Shown piece after piece: positions 9,467 to 19,191 of a stretch of 64,000 nucleotides of DNA. Origin of the DNA: Phycisphaerae bacterium (lineage in GTDB: Bacteria; Planctomycetota; Phycisphaerae; UBA1845). Location of the stretch: positions 1 to 64,000 of the forward strand of contig JAJDDV010000155.1 in the NCBI GenBank assembly GCA_029260135.1. The letters run 5' to 3'. Position numbers and translations under genes: made by a program. The notes beneath the pieces were generated by a model, which did not search any database, was not told the DNA's origin, and was given only the letters and a program-made list of their open reading frames with translations. The stretch's first letter is position 1. Each line of letters starts with the position of its first letter.

Positions 9467-10417
9467 CTAACCGCTTTTTCCGGCGGGAGATTCCGTGCGC
9501 GCGCTCGTTGTTGCGTTCGCGCAGATGGCGCCGAACTGACGGCAGGTGTGGCAGGCGGCGTGGCGGAGCGGATAGTCGCCCATCGTGACGGAGAGTGAAT
9601 CGCCCATGCGCGCTTCAGGTGCATCGAGAAGGATCGGGCAAACCCACACGCCCTGATCGGTGACGAGGCGAGAATTGCTGCACAGCAGTTGGCTGGTGTC
9701 GAAGTCTCTCATCATCTCGTGCGTGACGCGAACCTCGCTGCAATACCCGCCACCGCGTTGCTCCTCGGCGCCTAGCTTTAGAAGCGGAAGTACCTTGAGC
9801 CGGGGTGCTTCGTATCCGCGCTGTTGCAGCATTCTTCGGAAGCCCGCGAGCACTTGGTCGTCTCGCTCACTGCAACCCCACGTGCGTGTGATCGTGATGA
9901 TCGGTTTGAAGCCGCGATGAACCAAGCGTTGCACGCCGTCCATGGCCCGGTCGAATGTTCCTTCGCCGCGAACGGGGTCGTTCATTTCGGCGGAGTATCC
10001 ATCGAGGCTCACGCGGATTTCCAGTCGATTCAGGGCGGTGCTCACCAGGGCCGTGAGCCGATTGAGCACGGGATCACGAAGGAGCGTCGCGTTGGTGAGT
10101 ACTGTCGTCGGTCCGAATGCCAGGGCGGCTTCGAGAATGTCGCACATCTGCGGATGAGCGAAGGGTTCACCGCCGGTGAAATAGTATTCGGACGCGCCGA
10201 GTGATTTCGCTTCGGTCAGGAAGCGCTGGATCGTGGCAAGTGAGAGAAACGAAAACTTGTCGTTGTCCGGTGAACAACTGATGAAACAGTGGTGACACCG
10301 GAGGTTGCAGATCGTCCCGCCGACCTGAAACCAGACGGTTTCCAGCTTCTGCAGCGGTACGCGCGGCGAAGTCACATCGGCTTCGTTGAGAAGTTGCTCG
10401 TACACAGGCGTCGTCAC
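9467..10417 (-). CDS. Radical SAM protein with SPASM-like C-terminal cysteines
   Basis: CNLRCHHC (CX3CX2C), 'YFTGGEPFAHP', C-terminal 'CHTCRQFGAICAN'. Confidence 0.85.
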   Translation of the reverse strand: MTTPVYEQLLNEADVTSPRVPLQKLETVWFQVGGTICNLRCHHCFISCSPDNDKFSFLSLATIQRFLTEAKSLGASEYYFTGGEPFAHPQMCDILEAALAFGPTTVLTNATLLRDPVLNRLTALVSTALNRLEIRVSLDGYSAEMNDPVRGEGTFDRAMDGVQRLVHRGFKPIITITRTWGCSERDDQVLAGFRRMLQQRGYEAPRLKVLPLLKLGAEEQRGGGYCSEVRVTHEMMRDFDTSQLLCSNSRLVTDQGVWVCPILLDAPEARMGDSLSVTMGDYPLRHAACHTCRQFGAICANATTSARTESPAGKSG

Positions 10418-10550
10418 TCCAGACCCTCGACCTTCGAGAACAGACCCGTTGCACCTTCAACGATCCGGCCGGGCATATTATTCCGTGGTTTCGCGGGTGA
10501 GGCTATCGGGCCAAAGGGGAATCGGCAAGGAATCGCGTGAGGGCCTTGAA

Positions 10551-11036
10551 TCAGGCGGAGATGTCGAGTCGTCCACCGGATTGCGGTGCTTGTGCATCGC
10601 CGAAGGCGGCTTCGCCGCTGAATTCGCCAAAGGCGATCATGGTCGTGGACTGCTCGATCGTGATCGTAGTGGAGGAGGCGTAGGCGTTGAACATGATGGA
10701 GCCGTCGCCGCCCGGTGCGGATTGCCCGCCGGCGAGTCCTTCACGTTCATTCGAGCCGTTCTGGAGGCTCTCGAGAACCGCGAGCAGAATGAGCAGCGCG
10801 ATCAGCATCTCGAGGGCTTTGTTGTTCTCGGCGTCGAGCCCGAGCGTTTCGAAGAGCTGGGTGAGGATCTCCTGTAGCGGCGCGGTTGAAGAGGCTGAGC
10901 TCTGCGATTGCGGGGCTTGAACGGCACCGCGGGTGCTGTCGGCGCGGGGAATGTCCGTCGGACGCGACGCCCGCAGCGCCATGCTCGAAATGTCACCGGC
11001 CGGTCCGGCACCAACCGGCTGTATGGGCCCCAGCAT
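10551..11036 (-). CDS. Hypothetical protein, about 161 aa
   Basis: ATG at 11036 preceded by GGAGGGGAGAAT ribosome-binding site; no family recognised. Confidence 0.55.
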   Translation of the reverse strand: MLGPIQPVGAGPAGDISSMALRASRPTDIPRADSTRGAVQAPQSQSSASSTAPLQEILTQLFETLGLDAENNKALEMLIALLILLAVLESLQNGSNEREGLAGGQSAPGGDGSIMFNAYASSTTITIEQSTTMIAFGEFSGEAAFGDAQAPQSGGRLDISA

Positions 11037-11416
11037 ATTCTCCCCTCCGTTGGCGCACCGTCGACAGGGCGGACTGGTGCGTCGACTCACAAAGGGCACG
11101 CTCTCTTCCGCCGGCGGCGGAGTCGGGCGGATCGCATGTAACTCGTTATATCACAAGCAGTTACGTGTTCATTTGGATACGGGTGGGGGTAGGGATTATG
11201 CCGGATGGTTGATTCCGTGCCACATCCCGTGTCGACGCGGCAGCACGCCGAGGGTTGCGTAGTGCCTCCGTTCGAGACGCCCGGATTCGCCGTGGTGGTC
11301 TGCCTTGGACGGCTTCAGGATGCGGCGCGGGCGGGATGTCACTTGGTTGACAGGGTTGGCGGGCGATCTACCATGCTTCCAACCGGCTTTTCTTCGGATT
11401 CGCCGCGCTCGGTGGG

Positions 11417-12337
11417 ATGAACGCTGCTCTTTCGGACACGACGATGAACGCCGCGGCGGCGATGGGTGATGCCTACGCCAAAATCAACCTTACCCTGGAT
11501 GTCCAGGGCCGCCGCGACGACGGCTTCCACGAGATTCGCTCGCTCGTGATCGGCGTGGGCCTTCGTGATCGCGTCTGTTGCCGCCTTTCGCGCACGTCCG
11601 AGCTGACGCTGCGTTGTTCGGATTCCCGAATTCCGGAAGATCAGAACCTCGTCGGTCGTGCGGCCTTGATGCTCGCTGAGCGTCTGGGTCGCGCGCCGTC
11701 CTGCGAGATTCAGCTCGATAAGTTGATCCCGCTGGGCGCGGGAATGGGCGGTGGGAGCAGTGACGCAGCCACGACGCTTCGGGTCCTGAACGAACTTTGG
11801 AGCGGCGGGCTGGGAGAGGAGGAACTGGCTTCGATCGGAGCTGAGTTGGGCTCCGACGTGCCGTTGTTCTTTCATCTGCCCGGCGCACGGATGACCGGTC
11901 GAGGTGATCGCGTGGAGCCGATCTCGCTGCGTTGGCGTGGCTGGGTGTTGCTCGTGTTCGTGGCGGAGATTGTTTCGACGCCAAGGGTCTACGGGCTCTG
12001 GCGTCGTGAGGACGCCGCGGACATGCCGCGTAAGATGGATGAAGCGATCGTGGCGGCGGAGACGGCGGATCAGCTTTCTGCGCTGCTGTCGAACCACCTC
12101 GAGCCGGCGGTGTTTCGGGTGTCGCCGCGGGTCGCGCAGACGTTTGAGGCCCTACATTGCCGAGGATTGGGTCCGATGCGCGTAGCCGGAGCAGGATCCA
12201 CGTTGTATCGTTTGTTTGACGAACCGGAGGCCGCCCGAAGGGCGGCGGCAGGGATTGAGGATTTGGGCCTGGGCGTTACTACCAGGATCGTCGAAGCCCC
12301 GGCGGGACCGGGCCCTATTGTCACTGAGGAGTGTTGA
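11417..12337 (+). CDS. ispE: 4-diphosphocytidyl-2-C-methyl-D-erythritol kinase
   Basis: 'AYAKINLTLDVQGRRDDGFHEIRS' and GHMP motif 'PLGAGMGGGSSDAATTL'. Confidence 0.95.
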   Translation: MNAALSDTTMNAAAAMGDAYAKINLTLDVQGRRDDGFHEIRSLVIGVGLRDRVCCRLSRTSELTLRCSDSRIPEDQNLVGRAALMLAERLGRAPSCEIQLDKLIPLGAGMGGGSSDAATTLRVLNELWSGGLGEEELASIGAELGSDVPLFFHLPGARMTGRGDRVEPISLRWRGWVLLVFVAEIVSTPRVYGLWRREDAADMPRKMDEAIVAAETADQLSALLSNHLEPAVFRVSPRVAQTFEALHCRGLGPMRVAGAGSTLYRLFDEPEAARRAAAGIEDLGLGVTTRIVEAPAGPGPIVTEEC

Positions 12338-13369
12338 ATGGAGATTTCAGACGTACGGGTCAGAATCGTAGACGCCAACGCCGGCGACCGCCTGAAGGCG
12401 GTCTGCACGGTCACGCTGGATGAGATGTTTGTCGTTCGCGACGTGAAAGTCGTGGAAGGTTCGCACGGACCTTTCGTGGCGATGCCCTCGCGCAAACTCT
12501 CTTTGCCGTGTCCTAAGTGCCGTACACAGAACCACCTTCGAGCGAAGCACTGCAACGAATGCGGCAAGAGGCTGCCGCCGCCGCGTATTCCTTCCGACGA
12601 CGACGGGCGCGAGAAAGTTCATCGTGACATTGCGCATCCCATTACGGCTGCGTTTCGCCAGATCATTCAAGAGAGCGTTCTCGATGCGTACGAGGCGGAG
12701 CGAGGCGACATCGAAGAAGAGCAGGACACCGAAACACGCTTCGAAGTCGAGCAGAAGGAAGAAGAAGTAGAGGTCACGGAATCGCAGACCGAGGGCAAGG
12801 ACGACTTTGACGACGAGGACGAGGAGGAGCGAGAAGAGAAGAAGGGCGAGATCAGCGAGTACGACGCGATCATCGCCGACCTGCGCGGGGACCGCACGCG
12901 ATTCGTCAAGGACCGCGACGGCGGCGCGAAGAGCGGCCCTAGCGAGCCCCGAGACAAGGCTTCCGATGGTCCGGGTCGACGAAGGCGAGGCCGACGACGC
13001 CCCGACCGCGACGACCGGCCCGACCGAGATCGCCCCGCAAAAGCCGCGGAAGATCAGAAACGCGAGACGCCGCCGCCTGCCCCGGCGCCGCAGCCACCGC
13101 GGGTCAGGGAGCCTGAACCCGCACGGGTCAGAGAGCCGGAACCGGCCAGGTGCGACGCCCCTCGCGAAGAACCGGAAGTCGAATCGAACGACGGTTTTGC
13201 CGCAGGGCTTCTCGACACGCCCGCTCCCCGGCGTGCGCCTTCGCCGCGCCCGGCTGCTCCTGTGAGCGCACCCGAGCCGGTGGTGCAGGAACCGGCTGAG
13301 GTCGAAGAGGCGAGTGAACCGAGCACGGACGACAGCAACGACACCGGGTTCGGTGCCGGCATTTTATAG
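12338..13369 (+). CDS. spoVG: SpoVG family protein with internal zinc ribbon and long charged/Pro-rich C-terminal tail
   Basis: N-term 'MEISDVRVRIVDANAGDRLKAVCTVTLDEMFVVRDVKVVEGSHGPFVAMPSRK' and later 'RDIAHPITAAFRQIIQESVLDAYEAE'; CPKC-X10-CNEC in between; begins directly after the ispE stop. Confidence 0.88.
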   Translation: MEISDVRVRIVDANAGDRLKAVCTVTLDEMFVVRDVKVVEGSHGPFVAMPSRKLSLPCPKCRTQNHLRAKHCNECGKRLPPPRIPSDDDGREKVHRDIAHPITAAFRQIIQESVLDAYEAERGDIEEEQDTETRFEVEQKEEEVEVTESQTEGKDDFDDEDEEEREEKKGEISEYDAIIADLRGDRTRFVKDRDGGAKSGPSEPRDKASDGPGRRRRGRRRPDRDDRPDRDRPAKAAEDQKRETPPPAPAPQPPRVREPEPARVREPEPARCDAPREEPEVESNDGFAAGLLDTPAPRRAPSPRPAAPVSAPEPVVQEPAEVEEASEPSTDDSNDTGFGAGIL

Positions 13370-13577
13370 CGAGCGCCGCACGGGCGATCGAGCGGTTAAC
13401 AGCTGCCAGTGCCGTTTACTTCACGGTTGTGGTACTTTCAAGTTGTCCGCTCCCTCACGGTCGCGGCTCGGAGTGGTCACCGCTGTACGGTGTGGACGTG
13501 ACAGAAACGCGAGCGCCCCTTCCAGAATCGGCGCCAATGCGTCGAGATGGGCTTGCGCCGGCGACAGAAAGAAAGAC

Positions 13578-15176
<1,599 letters not shown>

Positions 15177-15182
15177 AACGCC

Positions 15183-15743
15183 ATGTCACTGACGGACGAT
15201 CTGAGGCGAGGCATGGTCATCCGGCACGAAGGACAGCTCTTTACGGTTCTCGATTTCCGGGTGGCGCATACCGGTAAGCAACGACCCACCGTACACGTCA
15301 AGCTCCGCTCCGTGAATACGGGACACACGGGCGAACGCACGCTCGACGAACTCGGCAAGATCGACGAGGTCGATGCCCAGGTTCGCCACCTGCAATACCT
15401 CTACGCCGCCGGCAGAGAACGGGTCTTCATGGACACGGAGTCGTTCGAACAATACCCGCTCGGCGAGGATTTCCTCGGCAGCCACATCGAACTTCTGACC
15501 GAAGAAGAGACCTACCCTTTCCAGTTCATCGAAGAGAAGGCCGTGGCCATCCAGATGCCGCCGGCCGTCGTGCTGGAGGTGGTCGACACAGCCCCGGTTC
15601 AACACGCGGGCGGTAACACGAACGTCCACAAGGAGGCGAAACTCTCCAGCGGTATCGAGGTTTCGGTTCCACTGTTCATCAAGAACGGCGACAAGATCCG
15701 CATCAAGACGGAAACGCGCGAGTACCTCGGCAAGGACCACTAG
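15183..15743 (+). CDS. efp: Elongation factor P
   Basis: 'LRRGMVIRHEGQLFTVLDFRVAHTGKQRPTVHVKLRSVNTG', 'KNGDKIRIKTETREYLGK'. Confidence 0.92.
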   Translation: MSLTDDLRRGMVIRHEGQLFTVLDFRVAHTGKQRPTVHVKLRSVNTGHTGERTLDELGKIDEVDAQVRHLQYLYAAGRERVFMDTESFEQYPLGEDFLGSHIELLTEEETYPFQFIEEKAVAIQMPPAVVLEVVDTAPVQHAGGNTNVHKEAKLSSGIEVSVPLFIKNGDKIRIKTETREYLGKDH

Positions 15744-15906
15744 AGCAAGCTCTCTTCAAGTGTAGCGTCTTGAACGACTCCGCGCGCGGGAGACACGGCA
15801 CTTTCGCCGCTACGCTCGAGCGTTACACGCTATAGCCGACGCTTCGACACCGCGAGACGATCCTCAGACACTTGATCGGGGCGAGTTCTCGCGGCATGAT
15901 GCCTCG

Positions 15907-17172
15907 ATGGACACGCGCGCCGCTCGCCGCTGGGGACGATACAAGTCGGTCGGACCGGGAATCCTGTACGCCGGGGCTGCCATCGGCGTGTCACACCTGG
16001 TTCAATCGACGCGGGCGGGCGCCGGGTATGGCTTCGCGCTCGTGTGGGCGGTGCTGGCTGTTCACTTGTTCAAGTATCCGTTCTTCGAGTTCGGCCATCG
16101 CTATCCCGCGGCCACGGGAGAGAACCTTCTTTGTGGATACCGCCATGTCGGACGATGGGCGCTGGTCGGTTACATTGTCGTCGCGCTGCTGCTGAGCATT
16201 CCCACGGCTGCGGTTCTGACGATTGTGACGGCCGGGATGGCGGCGCAACTGCTGCCGCTGACTTGGTCACCGATGCAATGGGGTCTGCTGCTGCTGGGCG
16301 TGTGTGCGGTCGTACTGGGTACGGGTGGCTATCCGCTGCTCGACCGGGTCATGAAGATCCTGATGATCTTTCTCGCACTGTGTACGCTGTTTGCGGTCGC
16401 GGCCGCCACGGGACACGATCGCCCGGCCGGGGAATCGACACCGGCGCCGCCACTCTGGAACGAGGTTGGGATCGTCTTCTTGATCGCGCTGATGGGCTGG
16501 ATGCCGACGCCGGTCGATGCGTCTGCGTGGGCGTCGGTCTGGATGGAGGAGCGGGTCAAACAGACCGGCCACCGCCCCACCCTTCGCGAAGCACTGTTTG
16601 ATTTTCGCCTCGGGTATGGCGCGTCACTGCTCACGGCGTTCATGTTCTTGAGCCTCGGGGCGTTGGTCATGTTCGGATCGGGCGAGACGTTCGCGCGCAG
16701 CGCCGGCGGGTTTGCGGCGCAGTTCGTCGAGATGTATTCCCGCGCTTTGGGCGGATGGGCGCGGCCGATCGTGGTTACGGTCGCGTTTGCGGCGATGCTC
16801 AGCACGTTGCTCACCGTGCTGGACGGATACCCGCGGGTACTTTCGGCGGGTTGCCGCCTGGTGTGGCCTGTTGCGGATCGTCACCATCGCACGGTCTATT
16901 GGATCGTCATGGTTCTGATGATGGGCGGCACGTTGTTCATTTTTGGATTTCTGACCAGCCGAATGCGCCCGCTGATCGACGGTACGACGGTGTTGGCTTT
17001 TTTGTCGGCGCCGTTGTTCGCGTATCTCAATCACCGCGTCATCGTCTCGGATCGACTTCCTCGCGAAGCCCGACCCCCGCGCTGGCTGATCGCGCTGAGT
17101 TGGGCGGGGCTCGCCTTCCTGATTTGCTTTTCGATTGTCTTTCTGGTCGTGCGCTTCGGCGGATCAGCTTGA
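15907..17172 (+). CDS. Nramp family divalent metal transporter
   Basis: 'VGPGILYAGAAIGVSHLVQSTRAGAGYG' and about 11 hydrophobic segments. Confidence 0.8.
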   Translation: MDTRAARRWGRYKSVGPGILYAGAAIGVSHLVQSTRAGAGYGFALVWAVLAVHLFKYPFFEFGHRYPAATGENLLCGYRHVGRWALVGYIVVALLLSIPTAAVLTIVTAGMAAQLLPLTWSPMQWGLLLLGVCAVVLGTGGYPLLDRVMKILMIFLALCTLFAVAAATGHDRPAGESTPAPPLWNEVGIVFLIALMGWMPTPVDASAWASVWMEERVKQTGHRPTLREALFDFRLGYGASLLTAFMFLSLGALVMFGSGETFARSAGGFAAQFVEMYSRALGGWARPIVVTVAFAAMLSTLLTVLDGYPRVLSAGCRLVWPVADRHHRTVYWIVMVLMMGGTLFIFGFLTSRMRPLIDGTTVLAFLSAPLFAYLNHRVIVSDRLPREARPPRWLIALSWAGLAFLICFSIVFLVVRFGGSA

Positions 17173-17191
17173 TCGTCGCGGCGCCTACGCC

Positions 17192-17662
17192 TTATCGGTA
17201 CTTGCGCATTTCGCGGTCGACCTCGCGCTGATGGTCGCGGGCTTTGAGGTCTTGGCGTTTGTCCGCGTGTTTTTTGCCGCGCACAACACCGAGTGTAAGC
17301 TTGGCGACACCTCGGTCGTTGAAGTGAAGCCCCAGGGGCACCAGGGTGAGCCCTTTTTGTTCAACGCGGACCGTGAGCTTGGCCAGTTCGCGCTTGTGGA
17401 TCAGCAGTTTTCGTCGTCGCATGGGCTCGTGGTTGAGCGTGTGGCCGTGCTTATAGGGCGCAATGTGACAGCCGATCAGCCAGAGCTCCCGGCGTTCGAT
17501 CCGCGCGAAGGCCTCGTCGATGGAGACGTTTCGGTCTCGCAGGCTTTTGACCTCGGTACCGACCAGAACGAGGCCACATTCGATCTTCTCGAGAATCTCG
17601 AACTGGTGCGAGGCCCGCCGATTGCGGCAGATCGTGTTGTCCGGCGCCTTCTTTTTTTTCAT
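17192..17662 (-). CDS. smpB: SsrA-binding protein
   Basis: 'NRRASHQFEILEKIECGLVLVGTEVKSLRDRNVSIDEAFARIE', 'LTLVPLGLHFNDRGVAKLTLGVVRGKKHADKR'. Confidence 0.95.
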   Translation of the reverse strand: MKKKKAPDNTICRNRRASHQFEILEKIECGLVLVGTEVKSLRDRNVSIDEAFARIERRELWLIGCHIAPYKHGHTLNHEPMRRRKLLIHKRELAKLTVRVEQKGLTLVPLGLHFNDRGVAKLTLGVVRGKKHADKRQDLKARDHQREVDREMRKYR

Positions 17663-17783
17663 AACGTTCTTATTGACAGGCAGTTAGCGAAAGCGATACG
17701 TTGTATTTATGGGACCGCTAGCGCCTGGCCGATTCTACATTGAGGTTCCGAAGCTGCAACGCGACGGCGCAGAAGAGGTTATA

Positions 17784-18431
17784 ATGAATCAGGGACGAGA
17801 ACGTGCGATCGAGACAGGTGTAACCTTGGTGGCCGCCGACCGGAATTACGAGAAGCAGCTCATCGCGCAGGCGCGCCTGGGCGAAGCGACCGCGCTGCGC
17901 CGGCTGGTTGACCTCCATAAAGACCGCCTGTTCGCGTTCATCTGGCGCATGGTTCGTCATCACCACGACGCGGAAGAGATCTGCCAGGAGGCGTTTCTCA
18001 AGGCGTTCGGCTCGCTGAACAGCTTCTCGGTCGACTATCGGTTCAGTACGTGGTTGTTTACGATCGGTTACCGTGTCTGCTTGAATCATCTGAGACGGAA
18101 GCGTGCCGTTTCGTCGGAGATGGATCTGGCGGTGTTACCGGGCCCCGTCGACACCGGTCCGGAAACGTCCCTTGAATCTGAGGAAGCGACGCGATTGAAG
18201 GAGAGCGTTTGGAGCGCGGTCGACCGCTTGAGTCCGCCGCAGCGTGCCACCGTGCTTCTTTTCTATCGCCATGAGATGAGTTGTCACGAGATCGCCCGGG
18301 TACTGGAATTCCCCGTAGCGACCGTAAAAAGCCATCTGCACCGTGCGCGGAATCGGCTTCGCGACGTGCTGGAACCCGTCACCGAACAAGATCTGCAATC
18401 TTTCCGCAATCGTTTCGGTACAACCGGGTAA
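17784..18431 (+). CDS. ECF RNA polymerase sigma factor (RpoE-like)
   Basis: 'HHDAEEICQEAFLKAFGSLNSF' region 2 and 'LSPPQRATVLLFYRHEMSCHEIARVLEFPVATVKSHLHRARNRLR' region 4. Confidence 0.92.
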   Translation: MNQGRERAIETGVTLVAADRNYEKQLIAQARLGEATALRRLVDLHKDRLFAFIWRMVRHHHDAEEICQEAFLKAFGSLNSFSVDYRFSTWLFTIGYRVCLNHLRRKRAVSSEMDLAVLPGPVDTGPETSLESEEATRLKESVWSAVDRLSPPQRATVLLFYRHEMSCHEIARVLEFPVATVKSHLHRARNRLRDVLEPVTEQDLQSFRNRFGTTG

Positions 18432-18498
18432 AAGGGGATGTCGCGAGGAGGCTGACGGAGCCTCCACCCTGACGCAGGCAAGTGGATCGAGTTTCGAG

Positions 18499-19173
18499 AT
18501 GCGTTGCGAACAAGCGCAAGAACTTTTTGGCGCCTACCTCAATGGCGAGCTTGCCGGCTCACTGGCGACCGAGCTTGGTGCCCACCGCGTTCAGTGTGCC
18601 GATTGTCGCCGAGCGCTCGCGCTGATGGAGGTGAGCGGTCAGATTGTTGCATCGGACCGTGACCCGGTGACGCTTCGCCAAGACTTCACGGACCGGTTGC
18701 TGGCGTGTGTCGAACCGCACCAGGCGTCGCGCACTTTGCGGTGGCGTCGTAGGCTTTATGTCGCGGGTCCGCTCGCGGCGGCTGCGGTCGTGGCGCTGGC
18801 GTTCTTCGGCGTGTTCGACAATCGCGAGACGCAAGTCGCCGGCACGGTCGAAAAGGGCATTCCTAAAGCGAACGAGACGGAGGGCCCGGCGGTGACAGAC
18901 CTCCCCGCCGAGGACCTCCCCGTTCCACCGACCGGCGACGAGCGACTTTTGCAGGAATTGGCGGAGCAGACCCGGCGGAACCTCGAAGCCAAACGTCAGA
19001 GCGGCGAGTCGCTTCAGCAGCATTTGGACCTGACCGCTCGGCAGTTGATGGAGATGCTCAACGAGGCGGATCAGAAGACCGACGAGACGAAACCCCCTCC
19101 GGTCAAAGACGAGGTGAAACCGCCCGCACCCGAGTCGACGGATGATCCAACGGACGACTCCGAGGACCCCTAG
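18499..19173 (+). CDS. Putative zinc-finger anti-sigma factor, single TM
   Basis: 'MRCEQAQELFGAYLNGELAGSLATELGAHRVQCADCRRAL' matches the anti-sigma zinc finger; TM 'LYVAGPLAAAAVVALAFFGVF'. Confidence 0.8.
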   Translation: MRCEQAQELFGAYLNGELAGSLATELGAHRVQCADCRRALALMEVSGQIVASDRDPVTLRQDFTDRLLACVEPHQASRTLRWRRRLYVAGPLAAAAVVALAFFGVFDNRETQVAGTVEKGIPKANETEGPAVTDLPAEDLPVPPTGDERLLQELAEQTRRNLEAKRQSGESLQQHLDLTARQLMEMLNEADQKTDETKPPPVKDEVKPPAPESTDDPTDDSEDP

Positions 19174-19191
19174 GACCTGCGCTTCGGCATT

